Assembly: GCF_018691265.1 (NCBI RefSeq)
Contig: NW_024881330.1
Coordinates: forward strand, 15,189,386 to 15,253,385
Length of the DNA: 64,000 nt
Source of the DNA: Tyto alba
Lineage: Eukaryota > Chordata > Aves > Strigiformes > Tytonidae
Direction of reading: 5' to 3'
Shown here: one piece after another, positions 34,101-48,301 of the stretch
How positions within the stretch are numbered: position 1 is the stretch's first letter
How the letters are laid out: each line of letters starts with the position of its first letter
The notes under the pieces: generated by a model
The model's input: the letters and a program-made list of their open reading frames with translations, nothing else
Database searches by the model: none
Told to the model about the DNA's origin: nothing
Program-made: the position numbers and the translations under genes

Positions 34101-37100
34101 ATCTGTGAGATGTTTAGCTGCTTTTGCCATGGAAAATTTCTTTAGTATATGGGAATATGTCTTTTGCCTTTTTTTTTTTTTTTTAATTTTCTTTCAGGAC
34201 TGACTCTTCATGCCCAACTTTTCACTTATGTGAGAGACAGAAGACTTTGGTATTGTATCCAAGTGAGTACTAATTATTTATAGGATACTTGTGGCTGTTT
34301 GTGTGCTGGAAGAGTAATGCAGACTTCATAGAACATGTAGAGAGACTTTTCCACAAAAGCCTTCCTCCAAGGAGACTGTTAATGTCAATGGATGAGCTGC
34401 CAGTCTGCTGTGAGTGGAAATCACTGGTGCTATTTCACATCTTTTGGGTTCCATGAACCCACAGTCCACAGAGTAGCAAAAGAAAAGTTGATGTTATCAA
34501 TGGGTGTTTGAGCCAGAAACCCACAAATGATGGTTTTATGCTTACAGATTGCTCCGCAATGGTTGCTCCGAGCCAGATTGTGTTGGTAGACGCAGTCCAG
34601 AAGGACATATTTCAGGATTGAAACCACAGGGCAGGATGAGCTTGAATGACTGCTGTACCTCCTCCCATATCACCGTTCCTCTACACTGGGAGAGGCCATT
34701 TAGCAGGACAGTGGTGTATCATAGGTCTCAGCAGAACGTCATCTTTGGGTTATCCAGGAAGCTGCTGCTAGTTCAAATCTGCATGAAGTAGTTGTCAGCT
34801 TTTCAGTTGGGTGCTGGGACTCTGAAGCCAGGTGCAGGAGGGCTCAGGGATGGAGGAACAGATATCATGCAAAACCCATATATACCCTCGTGAAAGGAGC
34901 TGTGACAGATATCCATCCGTGTGCAATTCCTTCCTAAAAAAGCCTCTAGCTTTCTCTTACAGAGAGCACAGTAACCAGTGAGAGAAGACCATTCGAGGCA
35001 GCCTGGCAGAAAAGAAAGGGGAGATGAGTATTTGTAATCTTTCCAGGAATTTTGTTAACTTCTGGTTTATCACACAACAAAGGAAACAGCTACTCAGAAA
35101 GCTGAACTATGCTTTTGAACTGCCTAGTGTGTGAGAGCACGTCTGCTTTCCATTCTAGGTAAAAAATGTATTTCCTATGATAATAGCTTTTGAGATGCTT
35201 TCCTTGTTATTTGAGTATTAGTTCCTTAGCACTACAATGTTTCAGCCTTTTGGTAGACAGAATAAGTAGCAGCACTGATGTAAAAGTGAGTACCTTTTCT
35301 TAAAGGCTGAAGGAAGGCTTTGATTTCAAGTGTTCATCTGGGATGAAATGTTGGCCCAAGAGGGGTCGAGACATTCCTCTCCCTCTTTCTTTCTAGGCTG
35401 GTCACAGACTGTCCCACTTTTCAAAACACCTTTCTTTTTTGTTAAACTGTATACAGTACTTTTCAGAAATAAATAGTGGTCTCTGTCCTAAAGAATGTCA
35501 TCTAACTAACACCCTCAAATGTGGCCTCGATAATGGATACACCACAGCTAGAGGGCGAGGAAAGAGAAAGCTGGGATTATAGAAGGATAAAGTCGTACCA
35601 GGAATAAACTTGTTCCTCTGTGATTTGTGTTGGCACTGTGCCTCTGACTTGTACACTGTAAATCTGTTTTATTTATCTTTTTCTTCTCTTCACTTTCCAT
35701 TTTGTGAGCAGAAGGTCAATGTAAGAGCAAGAATAGAGAGCGTAGGAGTGGGAAGCTAGTGTACTTAGCTTTGGAGGAGGCATTTTGGGAAATGTTGCCA
35801 AACTGACGTGAATGATGCTATCTGTTCCACAGTACTGAGAGACTTACAGTGACTTCTTTGTTATTTATCAGGGATAAAGAGGGGTAAGTGTAAGTAAGAG
35901 AGGAAACCATTTCTTTAACCGCTTCAGTCACTGACCAGGACTAAGCAGGGAACGTTTTTCTGATACTACTATTGCTGTGTTCATTTAAAAATGTTCTCAT
36001 TACACATTAGAAAAGAAATCAAGACCCTACCTTTTTTTTCCCTCCATGACAGTCACAAAACCCCTAAACACGCAGTGAGAAATGAAGTTTAATATATCCA
36101 AGAACTCTGTAATGAAGGCACTTACTTAAAATGTAGGAGATCCAGATTCAAATTCTTTCTCTGACTAATTCAAACCACTGTTTGCACTAGAGCCTTGAGG
36201 TTATATTGCCTTATTATAAGGCTGTTTTCTAATCAGTTATGTCTTCTGGTATGCTGGACCAGAAATCCCATCCTGGAGCTAGGAAACCTGCCTTACCAGG
36301 AAATCCATCAAAACTGATATACTAGCACAAAAAGCTTGGGTTTTGGCAAATTGGTATTTATCAAACCAGTTTCACTGAAAAATCTTCAAGCAGCATCATT
36401 GCTGATGGAGATTTAATGAGGCACATTGCCTATTGTGCATGTTAATTCTCACTGAATCGGGCTTAGAGAAATGTCTGTAGGCAAGAGAGAAAAACAAACT
36501 AGTCAGTGTTGTCCATAAAGCAAACATTTCCTAGGGCGTGAATATTTTACAAGGAAACCCTGAGAAGACACAGAAGAAAATCCTGAAAGATTCTTTTCCT
36601 TTGAGATGAGCAGTAGTCAGGTAACCTTTTTGTAGTGCATTGCCTCCTTGGAGTCTAAGTACTTCCTTGGTAATTTGTATTACCTTCACTTACTTATTCT
36701 TCAGATGTTAGTAGTTAAATGTCAATAGACTATAAGGAGTACAGACAACATCCTGAAATAGTGTTCATCAACAGGTGGCCAGATTTACAGCCAATTTTAA
36801 TAATTCATGGAGTCCTAGATCCTGTGGTTGGACTCCAGGTTAATACATCCTGCTTATAACCATGGGCTGATTCAGCCAGAAGTTCTGAGAGTCTGCTGGC
36901 ATCCTTTCCAATCCAAATTTAGTATTAAGAAGAACTTTCCTCTTCTGTACCTTACAGTACTGAATAAATCTGGGGGCATCTGAAGTAAAATAATAAAAAA
37001 AAAAAAATAAACAAAACCAAACCAAACAAACAAAAAAACCCACCACAAACAATATTTCTCTGCTTTAGGATCCTAGATAGTTTCAGTTCTGGTACCAGAA

Positions 37101-39127
37101 GTCATGACACTTTTGAGTGTTTCAGCCTGTTGTACTGGATACATCAATCATGGTGGCAAAGCTTAAAGAGAATGGAAGAGGAAAAGCAGTCACATGTGGT
37201 TTGTCAAGTGTAGGGAGGAAAGTAATTCTAGGACTATTCTGTAAAATGTCATTTTTGGTTTTGACACCATGTAATGACTACTTGAGCCTATAAACACAGC
37301 CTCCACCAGTTGTTGTTCCTCTGAGTAAGATATAAACAATGACTAGAACTTGATATACCTACAAACAACTGACAGAAAGAATCAAACTGAGGACAAAATT
37401 ATCCAAAATCTCCTTGCTTCTATGTTCAGTAAAGAGAGCTTGTAAGAATCTAATGATTTTAGGTAACTCTTGTTGGATATTTGAGAGGCTTCATCAGCCT
37501 CAACAGTGTAGAAATATATGTTTCTCTATCAACTATGATCTCCCTGGTTTCCTGTTAGAAAATCTGACTCTGTTAGGTTAGATACCTTGTGGGATGGGTG
37601 TGAACTTTCCATGATCTGACACAAGGTTCTCTAGGAGAACCTTAGGTCTGCTTTAGAGCTTACAACCCCTTCTTGGGATACTCCTACCTCTCCTTTCCCG
37701 CTCTTATCCCCCTCAGCTTTTAGCCCTTAAACAGAAATGCTGACCCAGATTCCATCTGGAAATGTCTGCTCCAAGGCAAGAGGGATTTGGAGACAGCTGG
37801 TGCCCAAGGAGCAGAATGGCTGGTCAGCACCAAAATCTCAGAAGGAGCTTGAGTTGCAGACCACAGACTGAGAGAGCTGCTGGATGTTTTATGAGATGCA
37901 CTACTGAAACCCATACTCCATTTTTAAACAGACCTCAACTGTGTGAAACTTTTGCTCGGTAAGGTAGCACTGCATTACATCTTTGCATTTCTAACCTTTG
38001 CACTTTGCAAGAATTTACTGGCTCATAGTGAGTGTGTTACAGGCACTTTTAATTGTAAACATTTTCACTGAGAATACTTCTCTGATGGCCTGCAGGCTTT
38101 CAATTCTACTGAAGATGCCTTTGACTTTACTCATATGGCATCAGCCTTCCTGAGAGGCCTAAACCAGATACCTATTGCTATTGTTTTTCATGCAATCACT
38201 CAGAGAAGCTGTCCAAAAAGCAAGTCATTCACATATGCATTCAGAGATGTGATAGAAAGTGAAGTACTCAGTGTGGTTTGTAATTGTGTTTATCTAAGTG
38301 TAGCCTCTTCCTGTGTCAGAACAGATTTTTGCAAACAAGAGGGCAATGATTCAGTTACAGGGGAAGACTGACAAAATAAACCCCAGCTTCTGCTGACCTG
38401 ATGCAGTGCTGAACAGTGTCGTACCCTGGGAAAATATTTCCTGCTTCATTTTCATAAATATTTATGTAATTCCTTCTGGGAAACATGTCTTCTTCAGAAA
38501 ACTGAACATGCTGCTCCCTGACACACATTCAACTGTTTGTTTACACATGAGAGATTATGGGCATGTACCCAGCTTCAGATTTTTACATTCTTATCTCAGG
38601 CATTTCTGTCTTTTATACTTTACTCTCGTCCTAGAGATCGCATCATGTCTTGAGCCACAGAGCTTAGTTCTGGTTCTGGAATTTGAACATCCCAGATGCT
38701 CTTTGGAGAGTTGTTATTTCCGGCTGCAGAAATAGGGAACAAAAGTGATGTTCTTCCTGGAATCACACTTCTGTCCTGCCCAGTTATGCCCTTCCTACTC
38801 TGGTTTGAGAGTCCTTTAAAAAAAAAAAAAAAAAAAAAATCATGTAAGCAATTAAACAGGATTGCATGGCTAATGAAAGTGTTTATATTTAGAAACAGAA
38901 CTAAACACATTTCAGCGAACTGAAATAGAAGTGGCATGAAGTCCTCTGAGTTGACTTTGCTTTCTAAGTTTATAGTAGGGATGAGCGGCAAAGTTGTGCA
39001 CAAGTTGCCACAAGAGAACAGGTATACTCCCCACCGTGACAAAATGACAAACCAAAAAAGTTTGATCCTGCTCTCTGTAACATTTTTTAAGAGAACAGGA
39101 AAGTCACTAACCTTGAAGTACGGACTG

Positions 39128-39172
39128 ACAGAGATTTGTACTAAGCCTTGTATTAGTACAAATCTGATCTGT
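39128..39172. repeat. hairpin with 13-bp perfect stem plus 4-bp base
   Basis: AGATTTGTACTAA (39132-39144) pairs with TTAGTACAAATCT (39153-39165) around an 8-base loop. ACAG (39128-39131) can pair with CTGT (39169-39172) past a 3-base bulge. No terminator or known RNA is implied. Confidence 0.85.
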
Positions 39173-40994
39173 GCTTAAAAACACGCTCACAACCCTTCCA
39201 TGAAGTGGTGAACTGTGTGGGGTGCCCCAGAGAAAGCCGTGTGGCGGGTGGAAGATGCAGTCACAAGAGATGGCAGATGCTAAACTTGTGCCCAGGATAA
39301 AATATACAAATTAGTAAGTGGTACCTAGGTGATGTGGATTTTATGTGAAACCTGTTTATTGTGCAGAGCAGTGACAAAACTTCAAAGCACAAGATCTGTC
39401 AGTCCTACAGGATCCTTGTCTCCTGGTCCTAGCATTCAGCTCCTGTCCCTTGCATTATCTGTTTGATCTTGTTGAACACATGTATTTATAGATTATATAG
39501 ATTATAGATTTATAATTACTTAGTTTCTCTTCTTTTTTTTTTTTTTCATTCAAACTCTGCTGTACACTTTTCAAACAGAGCCAGAGCCAAACAGCTTTTA
39601 GCACTTTCTTCAGTACTTTGCAAAAAAAAACCCAGCAAACCAGGAGGCAGCTACCTGCCCTGGAAGATTTATGAGCTTGTCCAGCAAAAAGGGAAGGCAA
39701 GGGTGTGAGGAAAATGAGAGTGAAACACAGTGAACAAGGAAAGATCCACAGGAAACCAGAAAAATCTTGAAGTCATCCCTCCTAGCCCATAGGTATGTGA
39801 TAATCTGTGCATAGTCTAAAACAGGCATTCCAGACTTTTGGGAGTTTTTGCTGTGTTGTTGAACACCACCAGTGGTGGCAGTGGCTGCTCACTGCTTCGA
39901 AGGGGCTGACTTGTTGCTCTCAGAGATCCTGGCCTGGGTCGCTGTCTGACTCCTGCTACCAAATGTGTCTCAAGACATCTGCCTTGCTCACTGAACTCTG
40001 TCTTACCTCCTGAGTTGCTTCTCTGGTGTTTGGGGATGCACAGTGTTGTGTAATGTATAATGTTAGTTTCATGTCTGTGTGGGCGTCTTTCTGGCAAGAA
40101 GAAAGTTTTGAACCTCATTCTCCCACCTTCCTAGTTATTGTCTGCCAGACTGTTTGCTAGTGAAGGGGAGGGAGGCTGATGTTGGTGGCATATTTTCTGC
40201 TTGACAGCCTAACAAAACCAAAGGAAAAAACCCTTCACTCAGTCCATACTCAGAAAGCTGTTTGTTTGGGTTTTTTTTAACCTGCTAATGAATTAGACTT
40301 TTTACAACTTCAGGTTTTGTGTAATGAAGAAAGATAGAAAATGAAGGTGTTTTTCCGCTCAATTCTGATTATTGCTAGTACGTCTGGAGCTTTTGACCTG
40401 TGATTTGGAAACTGGAAGGTTGGATTTCAGTCCCCACTTCATATGCATGTCTCTGAATTGTGGATACTTCCTTAAGTGTACAGTGTGGTGTCATTATGGA
40501 TGGGTTTTAGTTTAACAGTAGTTTAACATATAAAGTACAGCACTAGCACAGATTGGATAAAAGGACTGCTGTGACTTCTACCATTTGGAGTAATTCACAT
40601 CACTTGGAACTACTGCTGAGCCACCCCTGGCAAGAAAAAAACTAAGCTACAGGGCTTATAAAAAGATTTCTGAATAGTAATTACTTTGCCATTGATGGGA
40701 ACTGTTTGGAACAGCATTTCAGCGTTTTTCTTCAAGGCAGGATTCCCCCAAACTTAATGTCTTTGTTTATCTCATCCCCACACAGGAAGTGTCACTTGCT
40801 TGAGTGGTTTGCTTTTTAACCTACCTGTTCTCTGGCTGCAGCAATGTAAGTATAGATACAGAAGAAAGGGTCATAAATCAGCACAGTATTTCTCATCACC
40901 AAAAATTGGTGCATTTTTTTTTTAATGTGTGGGCTTTTATGATAGTGTTCAAAGGAATTTATGAGTTTAGAAGTAACATTAAATCAGTTCCAAG

Positions 40995-41023
40995 GACAGT
41001 GTTGGGCTATGTCCAACACTGTC
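40995..41023. repeat. hairpin with 11-bp perfect stem
   Basis: GACAGTGTTGG (40995-41005) and CCAACACTGTC (41013-41023) are perfect complements around a 7-base loop. Confidence 0.85.
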
Positions 41024-44000
41024 AGTAAAATATTATGTAGCATTGTAATCTCTCCAAGGGTTTTGGAGATTCCAACATTATTATGGGATTCACAGTCACC
41101 TTCAGTCTAAGGGACAGAAAATTGTCCCAGTCTGCTAGGTGCTTGCAGTTTCGTCAGAGCAATATGTGCTGGGATGAAGCAGTAGATCCTGGCAGGTTTT
41201 TGTCTTGTGCTCTGGTAGAGAGGTCTTATGCCTTGGACCATAACCAGACAGAGCAGTTAAGAATAAATCTGAACTTGTGAACGTCTGGGTTAATGGTAAG
41301 AGATTACCTCTAATATTAACTGATCCTTGGCTTTATAGCACAGAATAGATTTGCCATGCACAGCATCCACCGTGCTGCATCACAGTGCAGATGTTTTCTT
41401 TCCAAAGACCAACTAATCAAAAGAATAAGGACTATGCAGAGGGCAGGCAGAGCTTCAATGTACAACCCATCATTAAGAAATCTTCAATTGCTCTTCTCCT
41501 TCCTCTCCTCCCTCTTCTTTTCTTGTGCAATATATGCCCTGATCCCTTAGTGACAAAAATGACGTCAGGTAGTGGAGGAGCCTGTTTGGCTGATCTCGGA
41601 GGTGATTCCAGCTTCATGCTGTTGACGCAGTCCATTAACTTTTGAATCTGTGCAGAGGCTCCAGCCATGCTGTTGCATCCACATTCCTGGGCTTGGATTC
41701 GTGCCCTTCCTACCCACAGTCAGTGTGTGCACATGATGGCTTGGCTGCCCACCCTCATACCCATGCAGTAGGATGGCACGGTGCCTGCTCACAGAGGTGG
41801 GAAGCCACTTTCACAAGGGTATAGATGAGCACTGGAAGTGGATTTAGACTGGCATCCTTCTCGATGCTGCCTATGCCAGTTCCCCAGAAGGAACTGGCCT
41901 CTTTTCAATGATAACTTAAAAAAAAAAAAAAAAAAAAAATCTAGACTTCATTGATCTGAAAGTGAATTATGGCCTCTTAGCGCTAGGAAGAGATTCGCAG
42001 ACAGTACGTGTTTTCCTTTAAGGAGGATCTGTGGCAGGGAATGAGTCAGCAACTGCGAGCCTTTCCCTGTGCGTGGATGCCACTGTGTCCTCAGTGCCGA
42101 CTCCCTCAGATGCGATGACCGTACCCGCCGTCAGGCTATGCCATACGGAAAGGCGCACGTTCAGTGAGTGCCTCTCCATGCTGTGGTGGGGAGGGCGATG
42201 GAGGCATAATCTGAATGCTGAGCTGCCCTTCTTCAGGGATGCAGAGGGCAAGGACTGAGATTTATTGACTAGAGACCCTAAACATCATGGCAAACATGGT
42301 GGCTTTATGCTTCCAAAGATTTGCATCAGCCAGCACTTACTAAATAGTACGCAACAGGAACACACAGTAATAGAGCAAGGAAACAAAGGGATCGAACGAT
42401 TTTAAAAAAAGAACAGGGATGAGAAAATAAGAAGTTATGATTTATCTGTAATTCTAATTACACAGAATTAGAACCAGCCTAGAAACATCTGCTGCTTTGC
42501 TTTTGCTGCTCCTGGGATTCCTCAGCCCTTTCCTCCCAAGTGGAACTTTTCAAGTGAGCAGGATCTGGCCTGAAGAAATCCATAAAGCTGTATTCATTAC
42601 TTAGGTTTTCTGTTTGTGCTGATTTAAAGATTTGGCTGTTTTGATTTTCTTTGGATTAGCTGAGCTCAAGGGACCTCTCCAAAGGAATGTGCCATTGGTT
42701 TTCTGTTGGTCGTTTTTTATGTGATGCAATGCATTAAAACTTTCATGCAGGCAGTCATTAATTGTCAAAACCAAAAATACCCCTAAACTGCTGTCTGCAA
42801 TTATCCATGCTGTGCTATATTTGGGACACATTATGGTTTCTGTCATTAAGAAGGCCTCCTTGTAATGCCCCATCATGGATAAAACATAGCCACAAGAATG
42901 ATGCATATGGACAAAATATAAAGTGAAATTACGGGTTTCTATACTGAAATGGAACTACTGATGATGCATATGCCAGACACGAGTGACAGAACAGAACTGT
43001 TAGTAAACAGAGGAAAAACTATAAATATGCTTAAGACGAGACATCACGCATTGTTTCAAGTGACAAACTTTGTACTAAAAGAAAGAAAAAAGATCACAAA
43101 TCTAGACAGACAGCACTGGTAAAAGTTATATAGCTGCATGATTCATTCCCCAAAGAAATCAATGTCAAGATGACATTTTTCTTCAGGCAGTACTGGCAAC
43201 TGCTCGTAATTTGGGTAAACTTTCTCTGCCCTATAAAAACAAACCATCAAACCAAAAGGTAACCACTGAAACAGCTACCACTCAACCAAAAAAAAATAGT
43301 ATTTTAAACAGAGCACAACATAAAACTGCATGAGTCAATCTACCGTAAACTTTCGGCAAATAGGATGTGTCATACAGATGAACTTCGGTGTTTCCAAAGA
43401 GCATAGGCTTATACAGCAGGCTTTTTAGAAACAGACTTTGCTCCAAATAGTAATTCCCTACTTTCAATAAACCCTGACTGGCTGCAACTATTTATTTCTC
43501 CTGATACAGACAACCAAAATAACTGACTCGTAAACAGAAGCCTATGGAGCTAGATTAATTACAGGGATTACATATAGTATTCAGAGCTTTTAAAACCAGA
43601 AGTGATCATTACAATGATCCTGGCTGGCCTCCTACATAACATAAGCCTTAGAATTGCACTGAATGATTCCTGCTCACAGCTGCTGGTGGTGATGGGAAGA
43701 TGTATCATCTCTATTTAACTACTTCAAGTGCCTAAAAACACAACTAACCCATTCCAGTGGCTAGTTACACTCGTTTTGTAACCTGTTGGATGTTCTGCAT
43801 TGCATATTTAGTAATGTATATTTAATATCTGTGCCTGTTTAAATAAACAATTGCATTTGAAGTATTTATAACTTTCTATGAATTTTAGGCCCGAATGCCA
43901 ACTAATTCTACGTCCTATATCCTAAAAGCTGATTTATGACATGGTGTTTCACAGTTAGAGAGCACCTTTCATCCTGAAGTGTTACACTTTTTACCAGTGA

Positions 44001-44571
44001 AATTTTTCAGCACACAGCAATACATATTTATTGGTTTGCTTTCCATTACATTACAATCCTGAGGTCCACTGCTTTAGCTTGTTGCAGCATACAGTGTTCT
44101 CGACAAACTTCACAGCTATTTAAGTTGGAGGCTTTAGTCATACCACTGTCTTTCATTAGGGAGGTGGCTGAGATGTTGCCTGGCTGCCCTTAGTGACTTT
44201 TATTGTTCTCATCTGATGCTCCTTAAAGTCTTTCTTGAGAAAAAAAATGAGCTCAGATATTTGCAACAAAACCTCAACATTTTGCTTGAATAACCTTTTA
44301 GATGAGCTTGCCAATTTGCTTGATAAAGCAAAGAGTCATCTCTCCATTATGCATGGGAAGACAATTTGGTTTGCAGATCAGACAGTGCAGTGGTTGCAGA
44401 AAGAGCTAAGATGATCCTATGTGAGTCAGTTCACATCCAGAAAAGCTACAGAGTTTAGGTACAATGTCACAATATTGCTTATGCAGTTGTTCCCAAGAAC
44501 AGTTCAGGTCCAGAAGGAGTTGTGACTGTATCTTTCCTTTGACTGTGATATCTCATAACTCTGGATCCAGA

Positions 44572-44630
44572 GTCGAGAGTTGATTCTAATAGCTTTTTGC
44601 AAAGCATTTGACTTTGTACCTATTTGTGGG
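44572..44630 (+). mobile_element. possible relic of CR1-type reverse transcriptase
   Basis: One plus-strand frame reads ILIAFCKAFDFVPICGGN, resembling the [13 protein letters not shown] box of CR1 reverse transcriptase. No further matching text was found on either side, so this may be chance. Confidence 0.25.
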
Positions 44631-47600
44631 GGAAACAAATTACACCATGAATGAGAATAAGAAAGCTGGGTAGGTCTTTTAGTCCCACCTTGCTATACCA
44701 GAGAGTCATGTGACAACAGTTTGGGAAGGATGCATGATTCAGTTGGGAAACAGATGGGATCAAGAGAGAATATCCCAAGCTACCTTTCTGTGGAAAGGAG
44801 GAAATAAGGTAAAGAGAAAGATATAAGGAAGCTACAGAACTGGAATGAGCTTCTCCAGTGGGTCTTTGAATGCTAATGAATGAAAAAGCATGACTCCAGT
44901 GAAGCAGTTTTGCAGATGAACATTCAGAAAGACAATGAAGAGTTAAAGATCTGTGGTGGAATAACAGAAAAACTCACATTAACTTCCTTTAGTTTTGCAC
45001 AAAATCCCTTGTGAATTATATAACATGGAAAACTGAGTGTTTAAATATGAAGAGCCCAGTCCACCCCTTCACCAGGCTCACTTCAACAGAATGACATATA
45101 CTTACAATAGGAACAGGTATATGTAGAAGAACATAAAAATTGATATATCAAAGGTCCTTCCATTTCAAGTGATTGTTTTTCACTTACATTGGAAAGCAGA
45201 AAAAATACAGGGTGAGTTCACATGACAAATAATGTGGTAAAGATAGTGAGACTTATGCAGAAAGGTTACTATTGAAGACAACTCTGTGCTTTTGCCCAAC
45301 AATACAATTTTGTGTCCATGAGTGCTTTCCTCTTGATATAGCTAATTGATCTGTATTAAGTTTTGTTCAGAAGTTTCTGAGGTTTGCAAAAAGGAGAAAT
45401 CATGAAGAAGCATTCTTACATTTAATGTTGATGAACAGCTTATCTAATATCAACATCCCAATGAGGAAGCAAGGTATAATTTACTCCACCACTGCTGGAG
45501 CAAGGCTACCTATTAGATTATTCAGTGAATAATGCTGGAGAGCAGTAAAAGGGGTCATCATTCTCAGTATTTAGTCAAGTACACAAAATTTTACTAATTT
45601 TACTTGATTTTTTCTTAAGGCAAAAAATCAAATAAAAAAGAAAAACAGTCTAAATGTCAGCCCTCAAATACAGAATGTGTCTGAGTGTCAGAAGATCAGA
45701 AATTTGGTATGGTTTCTTCAACTGAAATAATTTTTTTGAAGTTATAGATGTATTTGTTCACTTAAGGGCTTTTCAGCATTGATGGAAAATTCCTCACTAC
45801 CTCACTACAACTACTACAGTTGGTGTCTGTCGGAGAATGTAGTGAACGTTACAAATAATTTAAGGAATCACCTAAAAATCAATCGTTGATACAGCTTTAA
45901 AGGAACAAATTCTACAAATTATTATCTTTCATGCAATTTCACAAAGCCAGGCTGTGTCTTCCCTTAGCTTCCTGAGAAAATCTGCTATCATCTACATCAG
46001 AGACTGAAACTGCATGTTCTTGATAGTCACTTGGGAACTATTAGTATAACCTCTGGTTTTCTGTCCTTTATTTTTGTAATGCTCACTGACTGGAAAAATG
46101 AATAAACATGTAACTGTAAATGGCCATTTGGAAAATCCAGAACTTTCATAGAAGAGTCATGTGGATGATCACTTGTTCTCCATGTCTCAACTTTGTGGCA
46201 GTCTGGGAGGCAAAAAAGACCTTCCTCTGGCAACCCCCAAAGATGAACAAGTTAGAAAAATAGTTGTACTTGGGTATTTTGTTTCCTGAAATCAAAGCTT
46301 CTTGAGAAGAAGTGTGCTATTATGTGACATTATTATTTTTTTATTCCTGTAATAGCAGTGGCAGACACTCAGCATTTGCTTTGCACATTTAAAATTCTGA
46401 TTCATTCAGGGAGAACCGATAAGAAACCTGCTGAGGGTTCCTCTCATCCTGAAGTCAGTGGTAGGACTTTTATTGGGATAATCTGGACCAGCAACAGGCA
46501 CCACACACGTGGGTATGCACTGGAGGAAAGGAGGAAATACAGGAGGAAATTTTTCTCAGACCTGATGCTCTGTGGTAGGCTGTATCTTACACTGCTTTAA
46601 TCAACAGGGTGGCAGCTGGCCTACCTGCATGCATGGGAGCCCTGACCCTTTTCAGCACAAAAGGTTCTTCCTACTTCATCCTGAGAATTTTTAACATCTT
46701 TGGGGCTTCCAACAGGGCTTTGAAGTATGTCTGTGTGAAGAGTGTGCACATAAGCACATGGCAGGACAAAAAGCAGGGAGCTCTTAGTGTAGGAAAAAAA
46801 TGTGTTTCTTTTGTCTTTCAAAATTGTTTTTCCAGAGATGTTTCCCACCTCTCCCTGCCAGAGCTCAGGGAAGCTGTGGCAGGTTGCCAGCACCACACGC
46901 CGACGCCGGTGTGCCGGTCGCTCCACTGCAGCCAGTACGGCAGGAGAGGTTACAGGGATGCTGGAGATGCTCTCTGGGGAAGGGGGGCTGGGAGAGGCTC
47001 CCTCTTTTGCCCACTCAAGGAGCCCTCTCCACCCCCTCTCCTACCAGCTCTCTCCACTGGCAATAAGGTGTGTGTGGCTGGCAGCTGAGTGTTCAACTGG
47101 TTCCTCCAGCAGCTGGCTGCTGTGTAGCTATCACAAGCACTCAGCATCAATGTCCCTTTGATGATGAAGAGGTGGCTGCATGTGAACAGAATGGGCTGTC
47201 TTTGAAAAATAAATTAGCAACACACACTTGAAAATCACACTTCTTTTTTTAGGTGGTAAATCAAGTCCTCTGAAATTGGGAAATGCCAGATATTTGTCTA
47301 TCCGGACAACCCAAATTCAGCCTTGTGTTTGCGTGTTCTGCTCCCATCTTCAGTTGCCTTCCTCACAAACCCTTTCTTCCCCAGGGCCCCAATTCACATG
47401 AAGTTACATCTGGTTACAAAATCAACACTTTGAAATTAGGAAGTACCAAACCTGGGGTTTCCCAAGTATCCTTCATTCTGCAACATTGCATGCCTCCCCT
47501 TCTCCATTTCATGCCTAGCCTGAATACAAAGTGGCAAATTTTAGGCTATATGGGCAAATGCAAATGTGTTATTTCCTAACTTCTGAAAGTTTGATTTTGC

Positions 47601-48197
47601 CAGTGTTGCAATCTCTTAATCCTCCTTCTTTGGTAAGTAATAAACAGTGTAGAAAACCTCCCGTTCGATCCAATAATCTGAGAGGATCAATGATGTGAAT
47701 GGACTGTGGGCTACCAATAGAGCATTACTGCACTTAATGGATCAGTTCATCCAGTCATATGTACCTGTCACTTTTCAAGTACCTAAATCAAAGGCTAGTA
47801 TGAACTCCAAGGCATAGGAAGGAGAAACGCAAATAATGTGTGGGCCGTAAGCAGAAATTCGGCCTTTATATATAACAGTAGATCAGAATTGTAAGAAAAC
47901 TGGCAAAGATTTTAAAATCAGTAGGAAGATAGCCCCTCCAGCTCTCAAAACAAATTATGAAATAGTTTTAAAACACAACTTCAGCCATAAAGAAGACTAA
48001 ATATTATAGACACTTATTTTATTTTGGGTCTCACACCAGACTGCTCGGCTGAGGTTTGGCAAATCTACACCTTGTTTTTGGTTTCATCACTGACCTGCTG
48101 CATAACGCAAGCAGACCCAGACATTCAGTGTTTTGCTTATTTACTAAGTAGGTTTTTATGGCAGATTGTCCCTTGCCTATGAATTTTCCCTCATGTC

Positions 48198-48229
48198 AAT
48201 ATCTACCCCTAAGATAGGGGGTAGATATT
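48198..48229. repeat. inverted repeat, 12-bp perfect stem
   Basis: AATATCTACCCC (48198-48209) and GGGGTAGATATT (48218-48229) are perfect complements around an 8-base loop, so the DNA or RNA can fold into a hairpin. It abuts a 16-bp direct repeat on its right. Confidence 0.95.
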
Positions 48230-48259
48230 CCACAAGGAATCTTTTCCACAAGGAATCTT
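48228..48259. repeat. two tandem copies of a 16-bp unit
   Basis: TTCCACAAGGAATCTT occurs at 48228 and again at 48244, back to back. Each unit also contains the small inverted pair TTCC/GGAA. Confidence 0.95.
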
Positions 48260-48301
48260 TTTCTGACATTTTGTGTATTGTGGTACCAATGAAGGTGAGC
48301 A

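Larger units (their letters stand above)
34101..46350. other. intergenic, 5' side of COLEC10 (proximal part)
   Basis: No exon, RNA gene or intact transposon was recognised. It contains poly-A runs at 38818-38839 and 41918-41939, hairpins at 39128-39172 and 40995-41023, and a small CpG-rich patch at about 42050-42205. Confidence 0.7.

Noticed and set aside
41432..41668. 78-codon minus-strand frame starting MAGASAQIQKLMDCVNSM
   Set aside because: The first 40 residues look protein-like, but the tail becomes a basic low-complexity run. I found no family match, and the possible acceptor upstream is weak. A database search would settle it.
41560..41939. processed pseudogene ending in the poly-A at 41918-41939
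   Set aside because: No parent gene recognised and no target-site duplication seen.
46609..47088. 159-codon plus-strand reading frame in a GC-richer stretch
   Set aside because: No domain or family resemblance, and two other overlapping frames are equally open, which points to base composition.
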